A stretch of DNA of 24,474 bases from assembly GCA_910592205.1 (NCBI GenBank), contig CAJVPJ010000461.1, forward strand, positions 1 through 24,474, given 5' to 3'. Below, piece by piece: positions 11,499 through 20,220 of this stretch. The translations under genes and the position numbers were made by a program. The DNA comes from Paraglomus occultum. Taxonomy: Eukaryota; Glomeromycota; Glomeromycetes; Paraglomerales; Paraglomeraceae. Below the pieces are notes generated by a model. The model had not been told where the DNA came from. It did no database searches and saw nothing but the letters and a program-made list of their open reading frames with translations. Within the stretch, counting starts at the first letter, position 1, and every line of letters begins with the position of its first letter.

Positions 11499-12286
11499 GA
11501 ATCCAGTTTATCAGACTCGCGACACTGTAACGGAAAATTCAGAGCCAAACACATAAAAACACTGACAACAGCAGCTCCCGTTTGTCGTGCGCTTCTCGCT
11601 TGAATGCCATTCTTGATTTCAATGTCATAAGCACTTGGTGGAATGTTGCCTGCGGTCAGCAAGATACAACAAAGGCTCAGAAAAGGGCAACGGGGATTGA
11701 CTATAAGACTGGATTGGGAATTATTCGCGGTGACGTTTGCTAGTGATATATTGTGGACGAGAATCTCGATTCAGTCTGCAAGTTTTTTAGTAATGAGATT
11801 TAATTGCTTTTATAGTGCATTGCTTCATTGCTTTGCCAATAAGATAATCACTTACGTTACTTTATAGGTCGATTTGGGATTACCTAAACACGCGAGAGAA
11901 TGAAGATGACGTCAATGCCCCGATGATTGCTCCTTCATTCGAATTAACAAGCTCAAGCATTCGGGTAACATCGTCTCGACCGCTAACAAAACAAATACAA
12001 ACCAATCTAGATATAGAGTAGTTCGGAATCGAATACAAATGATTTGACTTGCACCAAAAGATACACCAATAAGTCAGTCTTCCGCTATGACAGGTGAAAG
12101 CTCTCACCGAACGCGAATTCATCCCATAGACTGACGGATGGTGTGTGGATCTACCTCTTCAACATCTCCACAACCTACAAACGTTTAGGAAGAACACCCA
12201 CTATCACCAACACTTCCAGCGTTGCTAAAGGATTTAAAATCTCGGGATACTCCCGGAGCATTACATTGGAAATTAACGCAATAGTA
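11499..12286 (-). pseudogene. Apparent multi-exon pseudogene, product unknown
   Basis: Three minus-strand coding-like segments join in phase. Segment 1 (12286-12108) includes GCGDVEEVDPHTIRQSMG and ends at a GTGAGA donor. Segment 2 (11982-11884) is bounded by a TTAG acceptor and a GTAATC donor and includes DDVTRMLELVNSNEGAIIGA. Segment 3 (11775-11499) begins after TTGCAG and ends at a GTGAGT donor; it includes SQSPLPFSEPLLYLADR and, after a one-base shift near 11650, NIPPSAYDIEIKNGIQAR. Breaks seen: TAA at 12185-12187, TGA at 12119-12121, TAA at 11721-11723, and the frameshift. Each stop could derive from CAA or CGA by a C-to-T change. I do not recognise the family. The phase agreement across two introns supports real ancestry, but plus-strand frames here are also partly open. 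Confidence 0.4.
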
Positions 12287-13097
12287 TTAGTTGTGAGCGA
12301 TTGTTCTGATGATAATTATTGTTACGTTTATATCGCATTGCGCGCAGGAATATACAACAGGTACTTGCAAATAGATTGACATACTCAGAAAAGTTTCCAG
12401 ATATATTCCCGAACCTTCTAGCAATACGAGTACTTGTAGGATCAAAATCGAGCTAGACTCAAATCCTGTTAACTAACTCTTCTTTGTATGAAATTTGGGA
12501 AGCCAAGAATTATACAATATCTTAGCTGTTGTAAACCTATCTAGGCTATCAGAAATTTTATGCTATACTGCTTGCTTAGAGGCGAATATAGAGTACCGAG
12601 GACAGAAGTGGGTTATCTCTGCGAGTCTTTTCAAGCTCAATAAGCACACCTCTTTTTGTTATCCCTAATATTAATTCTAAAGATGATTCATTGATGTAAA
12701 CAAAGGGTCGCTAAGTCTAACCTTTGGATACCATATTAAGTTTATATGAGATCAGAAAGTCAATTTTCAATATTGACTGCCGTCTATTTAGCGACTCAAG
12801 ATTTTTGGGGAAGAAAGTTTTACACGAATTTTCTCGGAAAAGAAATCAAAGAACGAAGCGGGAGATTCATTATTATCGACAAAATAAATAAATAAAAATA
12901 ATTAATAAAAACGATAGCGAAAATATATTATGCACAGATTTACCTAAGCTATTCAATTATTTATTTGGTTTACTTTCCCCCACACTTTTCAGCAGAATTT
13001 ACTTTTTGCCCATTGCTAACTTCCTCGAAAAAAGTTGACTTTGTTTTTTGGTAACATAATCTAATAGAATATAAACTTTATGCAAATTATGACTAAG
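12287..13097. other. Interval without recognisable gene
   Basis: About 0.8 kb of AT-rich DNA. No domain, repeat family or splice-supported coding segment could be supported on either strand. Confidence 0.5.
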
Positions 13098-13947
13098 TTA
13101 ATATAGATCATCAAATACGGAGAAAATATCTTCTTTCACCCGTTTAATCGTAGGAGTTTCGGAAGTTTCGAGTGGTGGTGATGAGGGTGGACATTGATGT
13201 ACGTTCTCTACGTGCACTTGTAATGCTTAAAACTTTATCATTAAGTACATTAAATGAAAGAAATGAACGTTGGTACTTGGTAGAAACATACAGACTCGTA
13301 ACTCTATCAGTAATGAAAAATACAAACTCGAAGTCCAAGTAAAACATTGGTAAGAGCTTCTCATTGCTGAGGAAGTCTTTAGTCCAATGTTGCCATTTCC
13401 GTAAAATAATAAAAATTCAAAAATCGTGATCATATGACAAAGAATAAATTACCTAGAAACCAAAATTTGGGGGTGCTTGCAGATTTATCAAAAACGGAAC
13501 TCCTGGTGTATCAAAAACGAAACTTTTGCGATTTTCATATAGCGAAAAGTGAAAAAAAAAAGGTGCAATGCAGAATATAGAGTGTGCATATATTACTAAC
13601 TCCCGATTATAAGACTTCCGGCGTGCAAATATGGAGGGTGGGTAGACTGTATCGCAATACCGTTTTTGACAAATCATCAATGTCACGTGCTTCATAAAAT
13701 TTATTATTATATAATATTAATACGCGTTTTCAAATACTTGTGTTTGGACAAAGCGACTTATTTGACGAACATGGAGATTCAGGTAGGTCCCCACTGAAGG
13801 AACGTGTCGCTGTTCTTGCGGATCTATGTCAATGGCCAGGTGGCAAATTATCGTTGCTGGAGCTTGGGCGTCTATCTTACAGAAAATAACGTACATTGAA
13901 ACGGTGGAAGACTTCTTCTGAGGCGCTCCGGATTTGGGTTGGCCAGA
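13098..13947 (-). pseudogene. Possible minus-strand gene or pseudogene, product unknown
   Basis: Several minus-strand segments look coding. The first (13947-13720) follows an acceptor-like TAG and stays open for 76 codons, including KIDAQAPATIICHLAIDID and RHVPSVGTYLNLHVRQ. A middle piece (about 13511-13449) reads FVFDTPGVPFLINLQAPPNF and ends in TAG directly before a GTAATT donor, as if CAG|GTAATT had lost its C. A further piece (about 13400-13320) reads WQHWTKDFLSNEKLLPMFYL. A last exon (13225-13098) runs from an acceptor to TAA and ends with IKRVKEDIFSVFDDLY. I could not join all pieces into one intact frame, so this is either a decayed gene or a gene with introns I have mis-set. It also conflicts with the plus-strand frame at 13787-14137. 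Confidence 0.35.
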
Positions 13948-14137
13948 CTATCTTTGTTATTTAGATACGCAAGAAGAAGCACTGAAACAGGAACGCATAA
14001 ATCGTCGTGTGCGGGACCTCCTCAAGAATATCTGCAAGCAGCGCACAGTTAAGTTTAACAGAAATTTTACTAAAGTGCTCTCTGAGGTTGAAGACCGCTC
14101 CTCGGGCGGTGGGAGCAAGACCCACGGCCGTTTGTGA
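13787..14137 (+). pseudogene. Plus-strand open frame broken by a single TGA, product unknown
   Basis: One plus-strand frame is open from 13787 to 14137 apart from TGA at 13919-13921; from the first ATG (13826) it is 104 codons including the final TGA. Upstream of the break it reads MSMARWQIIVAGAWASILQK and ends in TVEDFF; downstream it contains GWPDYLCYLDTQEEALKQER and a Gly/Ser-rich end. A GTGAGT donor-like motif overlaps the final stop. Local GC is higher than in the flanks. It overlaps a minus-strand candidate at 13720-13947, and at most one of the two is likely to be real. No family was recognised. Confidence 0.3.
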
Positions 14138-14154
14138 GTCTTGTCCTAGGCAGG

Positions 14155-14212
14155 GGCTCAAGTAATCGCATGTGTCACCTGTCCGACTGTGGGCCCAAGT
14201 AGTAATCGCATG
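14155..14212. repeat. Two-copy direct repeat (about 20 bp, 38-40 bp apart)
   Basis: GGGCTCAAGTAATCGCATG at about 14154-14172 recurs as GGGCCCAAGTAGTAATCGCATG at 14191-14212, with a three-base insertion. Confidence 0.7.
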
Positions 14213-14339
14213 AGCTATCCAGTCCTGGGAAGCTTTTACGTTAAATTTATTTTCCTTACGTTTTTTCTATTTTTGTCTCTTTCTTGGTTCGTCATAATTT
14301 ATAAATGTTCACTTTGTTGTTGCATACCCCATTTTTAAT

Positions 14340-14775
14340 TCAAAACGACGCATTTTCGCCTAATTTGAAAACATGCCTGGCTGAGATACAGTATGCCAGT
14401 ACTTTCTAATTTTAAAACAACACATTTCCGCCTAAATTTTGAAAACGTGCCCGGCTGGCGTGTTACACATATAGAGATTACGTTGGTATTTTTAATATTA
14501 AACATCACAGTTCCGCCTAAATTTTGAAAACGTGCCAGGCTACATATTGCATATATTGAGATTAAATTGGTATTTTTTAATTCTAAACGACACATTTCCG
14601 CCTAATTTTGGAGTGCGTGGCTGAGATGTTACATCGATTAAGATTACATTAGTATTTTTTAATTCGAAGCGACGCATTTCTGCCTAATTTTGAAAAACGT
14701 GCTTGGCTGACATGTTACATATATAGAGATTACGTTAGTATTTTTTAATTCAAAACGACACATTTCTGCCTAATT
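14340..14775. repeat. Minisatellite, five units of 72-86 bp
   Basis: The motif TT(C/T)YGCCTAA recurs at about 14358, 14430, 14515, 14600, 14682 and 14768. Each unit also carries a TTGAAAAC/ACGTGC(C/T)(C/T)GGCTG-like segment, a TTACATATATAGAGATTACGTT-like segment and AATTCAAAACGACRCA. Spacing is 72, 85, 85, 82 and 86 bp. The unit length is mostly not a multiple of three and stops occur, so the ORF at 14335-14595 (minus) is not a real protein repeat. The right-hand end overlaps the end of the transposase fragment at 14770-14931. Confidence 0.88.
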
Positions 14776-14999
14776 TTCTGTCTGAAAGCTGCGTATGTAT
14801 TGACCTACTTTTCTAAAAACATCCGCAGTAATTTTGTTCGTTAACTTATGTAATTTTTTTCCGGTACGAATACCGTTATTCCACAAATGTAATAAGGTTT
14901 GCCGTAGATTTTCTTTGTTAGAACTTGACATTTTAATTGCTAACTACGGGCAAAGAAAAAAGCTTCAGGTTTTATAAAGCACTGAAATTTGTAGCACTG
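14770..14999 (-). mobile_element. 5' fragment of a Tc1-like element: terminal sequence plus transposase helix-turn-helix start
   Basis: On the minus strand an ORF of 53 codons (14931-14773, TAG at 14770-14772) starts with MSSSNKENLRQTLLHLWNNG and continues with IRTGKKLHKLT. This resembles the N-terminal helix-turn-helix of Tc1-type transposases (ligand-free pattern: LW.NG.....L..LT). About 55 bp upstream lies TA followed by CAGTGCTACAAATTTCAGTGC, which looks like a Tc1-type terminus ending at 14999. No catalytic DDE region follows; instead the sequence passes directly into the minisatellite. No matching left terminal repeat was found. The helix-turn-helix call rests on pattern recognition, not an alignment. 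Confidence 0.6.
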
Positions 15000-15187
15000 T
15001 AAACAAAGTTTATTTGAAAATTTACAGGACGCGAATTGTTTATTTTTGATCAAGTTACGCGTAATATAGTCATGTGAAATTATTTGAAACAGACTGCGGT
15101 CGGGAATAGGTTGAAAAGTGTAATGTGTAATTATGCAATATTGATTTCAGTAAGACAACATCCATAAAACAGTTGAGAATAAGACTA
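15000..15187. other. Short AT-rich spacer
   Basis: DNA between the Tc1-like terminus and the candidate pseudogene. Nothing recognisable. Confidence 0.5.
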
Positions 15188-15668
15188 TCTGAAATGTGTC
15201 ATTTTTAGGGATAAAATAGAACCGGGAGTTGTCAATACCGGACGGCCTATAACACACGACCGGAATACTTTTAACATGTATTTCTGACAGATTTCAGAAA
15301 CAAATCAGCAGCTTAATTGAGGCTGAAATTGTTTGTGTCATACCGCTATTCTTGCTACACGTTTATCAAAGCAGTACAATAGCAAGGAAACAAGTGGAGA
15401 AATACAGAACTAATATATGCTGTTGATTCCCCATATTTACCACTTTCGGTCCAATGCTTCTATCTCTAACAAGTCCACTCTACATGTGATACCTGTTGAT
15501 GAGTTGCATGTGTGCGTCTGATAGCTTCTGCAGACTTTCATTTTAGTACGTAAAGGCCTTCGCTATCAAACTCTCGATCGACACAAGGCTATCGAGACAA
15601 TATAGATTCAACGCTCGCTCAATGTCATAGCAAACAGTTTTATCATCAAACTTGGACTTTCCTCCTTG
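15188..15668 (-). pseudogene. Possible decayed coding region, product unknown
   Basis: Minus-strand frame 15668-15369 runs 100 codons with only two stops, TAA at 15543-15545 and TAG at 15480-15482. It starts after an acceptor-like TATAG and includes YDIERALNLYCLDSLVSIES and SLQKLSDAHMQLINRYHM. A second segment, 15283-15188, begins after GTCAG and includes MLKVFRSCVIGRPVLTTPGS, ending in TAG. Both inner stops could come from CAA or CAG. The stop density is lower than expected for AT-rich DNA but not decisively so across six frames and 11 kb. No family recognised. Confidence 0.27.
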
Positions 15669-16100
15669 CTATACACAAACAATACTCACGATTCAGTTTA
15701 TTATGTTTTCTGAAAATCTGGTATTTTACTGAGGCATTAGAGGCTAAACCTTATGAATACGTCTCTATTCGGTAAATGTATTGATCACCGAAAATCGCGT
15801 AATTTTTTCATTAATTCCAAGACACCTACCTATAATATATACAAAATTGGAGGTTGACATAAGAATACATACTTTTATATATACAACGGATGTACAATGA
15901 AGTTGAAGAGAGAAATCATCGTTTTATGTTGTTTGCGAGGTCTAGCGCTTCTGTTTTCCATGCATTTGCTAAAACTGAATGAGAAGAATGGTAGACAGTT
16001 GAAACAATTAGTAAATTTGTCATGGAGAAATATGATGTCTTTAGGAGAAATTGAACGCTACGGGTATAGAGATCTACCACACTTGATTAATATTTTCATA
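15669..16100. other. Interval downstream of the RSC1/2-like gene
   Basis: AT-rich DNA that should include the 3' UTR of the minus-strand gene ending at 16101. The plus-strand ORF at 15897-16109 lacks any domain or splice support and lies against that gene's 3' end. Confidence 0.5.
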
Positions 16101-18629
16101 TTAGACTAAATACGCACATAAAAGACATTGAGCAACCGTGGCCTCCGCTTCCCCAAACGGTATGGTTGGATTATCAGGCGCAGTACAGGAGGTTGAAACT
16201 TTTGATGGCGCGGACGTTGGCATAACCATCGGCATGCCTGTGGCCACATCTGGTCGGCCGCCACATCGATTGATGTTTTCTCTTTCCTGTGCCAGTTTCA
16301 TATACAAAATGTTAATTAGGATTTACAGCAGCAGTGATTATTGTCAACGAAGGAATAGTCACTTTGACCATCCAAGCGTACGATTCTCTTGCTTCGCTCT
16401 TTCCAGACGGTCATTACATATACTTACGGCTAGGAGCTCTCCCCGTTTCTCCATATATAGCTTCGAGTGCTGCGGTCGCGATAGGGGTGTCACATCAACT
16501 GGTGGCGTAGCGAACCAGAGAATTTCACCTTGAGCGTTGCAGGCAAATTGATTCGCTTTTTATAGCATAAAGTAGAATTGTTGCTTTAGTAATATTTGTC
16601 GCAATTGAAAACTTGCAAATCCTGCTTACTACATACCAGTCTCTGCCGACAAAGACATTGCCCTTGTTGTTTGACTTGAATGTCCACTCGTTTGTGTTTG
16701 CATGCTATGCTGAACCGTATGTTGCGGTGTATGTTGTGGTGTATGTTGCGGCGTATGTTGCGGCGCATGTTGTGGCGTATGTTGTGTCGTATGTTGTGTC
16801 GTATGTTGCGTTGTATATTGCGGAGCATTACTAGACCCTTTTACTCTATACTCTGGAGTCGAAATGTTATTATTATTGTTATATCCATCGTAATGCGGTA
16901 TTTGCGAAGAGACACTTTCGGTTCGTGAGGATATCGACGACTGTGCTTGTATTGCCGATGATTGATATTGCGAAAGCATAGTCGTATTACTATTATCAAC
17001 TGATTGTAAAGAGACTTGACTTGTTAAAGGCGAGGCTGTTCTACTTTGTTGTGACACCTGTTGATGACTAACCGAGGCTAACTGCGGGGAAGATTCCTCC
17101 TGTTTGGGTTTCGTCTTTATCATTTCGAATGCTCCAGCAAGCGGACTCTTGACCCGTTTAAGACTAATCATTTGGGGATAGTATTCCATTTCCACGCGTC
17201 CAGCAAATCCTGGAGCATAGGTACTGCTCCAGTTTTTAATTTTGGAGAAATTTTTACCAGCCTCGTTGTAGCGCGATTCACACACGTAGACAGTTTTACC
17301 CACGCTATTTTTTGGACGACCTTTCATTGCTTCACGAACAGGAATGACAAAGACTTTCTCAATTACTTCGGAAATAAGATATTCATTATAAGCATTAGTT
17401 TTGAAAATTTCGTTTTCGTAAAAGGAACGGGTAGCTTGGTGGACTGTTTGTTCTGGATGGTAGTACCAACAGACGTTAACGCCTACTTCGCTGCTAGAAT
17501 AATTTAATGTTAAGGAACAATCAAACACGCAAAAAAGATATAAATAGGGACGTTTATAAGTTACTTTTGATTTTTCCATAGTCGAAAGATATGTGCCACA
17601 TTTGGTTTTGTCAAGCCATCCTCATTGCGAATATGCACATAGTCACCTACAAATTTAAAATTCACGTTCATATTTTAATCAACTTTTGCTACTATTCAGT
17701 AAAGATTAAGTTAAATTAGTCTAACAACGTACCGACACGATATATCTCTCCATTATGCTCTACTTCGGTCAAGTCGACGTAATCAGCATCATTGATCTCG
17801 AAATCACTTTGTCCTCTCTGCGGATGCTCGGCGGCAATCAACTTTGCCGACAAGTTCTACCAATATTGTCAGATTAAATCAATATTTACCGCGAATCTAC
17901 ATTGCAACGATTATTGACGTTTAATGTTATATTGTGACGTACTTGTAAAAAAACGGCGTCATTATAAATCTGCGATCCTTCCGCATTGTATTGCTTCGCA
18001 TTTTCAAACATCAAATTAAGGTCGGCCGCTAAAGCAAGAATGTCATTGTATTTTCCGGTTTCGATTTTTTCCTATTAAATTCAATGTTTGCACGATCTGT
18101 AGAATGGTTTACAATAATAAAACAGTCAAACAGCATAAATGTCACGTACTTTAATAATGTCTAAGGCGATGGGTCTAGTAATCTGTGATTTGTTTTGATT
18201 GAATGTGTCCGTGAATGTGTGGTAAATATGTGGTGAATGTGTGACGAATGTGTGGCGAATGTGCGGGACGATGAGAATATGATGAGTAAAAAAAAAGCCG
18301 CGGGTTGCAAACAGTGATCAATCAGACCAGCTCGGCATCACTTACCTCTTCGTAATAATCGGGATAATCTTCCTGATCAGGAAGTTCTAAAAACAGCTTG
18401 GACATCTGTCGACCTCTGAAAACAAAAAAAGTCACGTCTTAAACCACGTATTTATTCACATGTAAGAAACCATTATAAAAACAACTCGTTTTTGCTTATT
18501 TTCATGATCGCTCACAACACCAGTTTTCGTTCATACGCTACGTTTCTTTTTTCCGTGAAAGATATACCGTCGCCAAAATACCTACCTCGAATCTCTGCAA
18601 TTTCTCACGGCCTGCCATATTTTCAACAT
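16101..18629 (-). CDS. RSC1: RSC1/RSC2-like bromodomain-BAH protein, 9 exons, 550 aa
   Basis: Rsc1/Rsc2 are subunits of the RSC chromatin-remodelling complex; the bromodomain reads acetyl-lysine and the BAH domain contacts nucleosomes or partner proteins. Exons (minus): 18629-18586, 18415-18346, 18182-18150, 18071-17943, 17856-17733, 17646-17565, 17493-16637, 16555-16428, 16286-16101; total 1653 nt, in frame, TAA stop. The bromodomain covers about residues 1-100 (IWQAV...RGRQMSKLFLELP, DYPDYYEEITRPIALDIIK, GKYNDI, QYNAEGSQIYND). The BAH domain is about 123-252 (HNGEIYRVGDYVHIRN, CWYYHPEQTVH, VYVCESRYNE). A Gln/Ser-rich region with QHTP repeats (386-423) follows, then a conserved-looking GEILWFATPPVDVTP segment. 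Yeast Rsc1/2 have two bromodomains and about 900 residues; this model has one. The start at 18629 is supported by a TATA box 86-93 bp upstream. A first bromodomain further upstream was looked for and not found. Confidence 0.9.
16704..16820. repeat. 12-bp coding minisatellite (QHTP/QHTT repeat) in the RSC1/2-like gene
   Basis: About ten tandem 12-bp units (plus strand TGTTGYGGYGTA-like) encode four-residue repeats QHTT, QHTP, QHAP and QHTV on the minus strand. The unit length is a multiple of three, so copy-number change would not break the frame. It lies C-terminal to the BAH domain, in a region likely to be disordered. Confidence 0.92.
18201..18266. repeat. 11-bp tandem repeat inside intron 2 of the RSC1/2-like gene
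   Basis: Six imperfect units of a GTGAATGTGTG-type 11-mer lie within the 163-bp intron 18183-18345, just downstream of the 33-bp exon as read on the plus strand. The repeat is non-coding. Confidence 0.85.
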
Positions 18630-18714
18630 TTTCTAGTATTATCTTTGTTCTAGCTGGTGTCTTGTACCAAATCGTTCGGGAGAGAAAGGTGGAATCCCTT
18701 TCGAATATTGGTCG

Positions 18715-18722
18715 TTTATATA
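18715..18722 (-). promoter_or_regulatory. TATA box of the RSC1/2-like gene
   Basis: TATATAAA on the minus strand, 86-93 bp upstream of the proposed ATG (18629), followed by a pyrimidine-rich stretch (CCACCTTTCTCTCCC). This supports transcription starting here rather than further upstream. Confidence 0.5.
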
Positions 18723-19039
18723 GTTAAAAATATTACTGCGGAACAGCGATTCTAAGATTTAAATGGTCAATATCCATTATTAAAATAAAACATTTACGTC
18801 ACTATGTCATGCTTGTGTGTCTTTAATCGACAGTCTGACATAATATTATTGGTGCTAATATAAACCGTACTAATATTAGTATTAGCGTTAGAACTCGGCC
18901 CCCATCTGGATATGGAGTTGTAGTAACAAAATAGGAAATTGATGTAAGGGAGGGCGGAGTGGAAATTGTTTATTGAGACTTTGTATTGCTTTAAAAGTAA
19001 ATTTCAATTAAAGCAATTACAGTATATTTGAACGAAGCC

Positions 19040-19291
19040 ATGAGCTTTTTTATAGCAAAGAGCGATCAATTATTAGTCTCGAATATTATCACTATTTCTT
19101 GTCAAAGGATTAGACTAACAGTCTATAGTAATAGGTCGGGATCATTGCGTATCATTTACAACGCGTTTATCAAGGAATCCGTGTGTGAATGCCAGAATGA
19201 ATTGATGACACGTCTTACCAACATAGGGATTAACGATTTTCGGATCTATCGATACGATCCAGAAATATGTATTGTCACTACACTTTATTAG
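19040..19291 (+). CDS. Weak small ORF, 83 aa, hypothetical
   Basis: ATG at 19040, TAG stop ending at 19291. It has a mixed, protein-like composition with four Cys and an acidic-aromatic end (DFRIYRYDPEICIVTTLY). An AATAAA lies about 20 bp after the stop, as a poly(A) signal would. There is no recognised domain and no evidence of splicing. AT-rich DNA makes both the ORF and the AATAAA plausible by chance. Confidence 0.2.
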   Translation: MSFFIAKSDQLLVSNIITISCQRIRLTVYSNRSGSLRIIYNAFIKESVCECQNELMTRLTNIGINDFRIYRYDPEICIVTTLY

Positions 19292-19479
19292 AGCGTTAAT
19301 GAATTACTGTTATTAATAAACGTCCAGTTCGAAATCGTCCCAATTTAGCTATTCCGTTGGCACGTCTGTACTACTATTCGATCGTAGTGTTTACAGCCGT
19401 GTCGAATTCGAACAATAGATCATATTGTAGACAAAATATAATTTCAACGTTTGTTCGAGCTTTCGATGAGACACGTTCG

Positions 19480-19502
19480 AATTTAGAGAACTTCTCTAAA
19501 TT
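19480..19502. repeat. Perfect inverted repeat, 11-bp arms with a 1-base centre
   Basis: AATTTAGAGAA, then C, then TTCTCTAAATT: a perfect 23-bp near-palindrome in intergenic DNA. It could form a cruciform or hairpin, or be a dimeric protein-binding site. Function unknown. Confidence 0.85.
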
Positions 19503-20220
19503 ACATTGGGCAGCCAACCCTTCATAATTTGTTGCAACTGATTCGTTTCCAAGTTCAGTCTCGCTAGTAATCCTAGCATCAACTCTATCATTTCATACTC
19601 GGTTCATCGTAGTTTTTCGTCCCCTGCGAGTGTATAACTAAGACTGATTCCTCTTTGGTTGTTGTGTATTCGTGGAAATTCTTCTAATTTGTGAGTTCTC
19701 GTTGCAGGTATTCGGATATGGGGACTTTATAGAATTTTTGTAGCAAAGCGTAGTTGTCTAGCATCGTATTTATGTTGGATGCAAAATTTTCGCCATATTC
19801 TCATCGCATACACATAGCAGACGCACAAAATATACGTATATATTTCAATATTATACATTGGCCATCACAGAGACAGCACATTCAATTTAATAGTCTCTGA
19901 AACTTTTTTACAATAAATGAGTGCTTTGAATGCAACCGCATCACCAAGAAAAGAAAAGAAAGGAAAACTGATTGATATCTCTCCAAATAGATCAAGTCAG
20001 AAGGAGAAGTAAATACAACAAAAGCTAAAAAGGGAAATGAGAGAAATTAACTACAATGAAATGCGGAGACCTATACGAGTAAATATCTTTATAGGCGAAT
20101 GCTTTATACTATTAAATTACCCACTTGAATTTTTCCATCTGATCGAATGGTCAACAGAACGACACGCTTTGAAAAGATCCGCTTAGTCTTACCCATTATA
20201 TAGATTGTCTAGGGAATAAT

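Larger units (their letters stand above)
18723..20220. other. Intergenic region with one weak small ORF
   Basis: About 1.5 kb between two minus-strand genes. It holds the small plus-strand ORF described separately, a perfect hairpin (19480-19502) and several TTCGAA-like palindromes near 19410-19475. No other gene, tRNA or transposon end was recognised. Confidence 0.5.

Noticed and set aside
13919-13921. Selenocysteine TGA codon
   Set aside because: No known selenoprotein context or visible SECIS element; a nonsense mutation is simpler.
14335-14595. 86-aa minus-strand ORF with apparent peptide repeats
   Set aside because: It is a reading of the minisatellite; unit lengths are not multiples of three, so the peptide repeat does not persist.
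8982-15668. Reassignment of TAA/TAG to glutamine to explain in-frame stops
   Set aside because: The four intact genes end at TAG, TAA, TAA and TGA and use only CAA/CAG for their many glutamines, so the standard code applies.
16138-16533. 131-aa plus-strand ORF
   Set aside because: Shadow of the last two exons of the RSC1/2-like gene, whose splice sites and motifs fix the minus strand.
16613-16928. Plus-strand ORFs with repeated Met/Arg or Val/Tyr/Ala patterns
   Set aside because: Mirror readings of the QHTP minisatellite.
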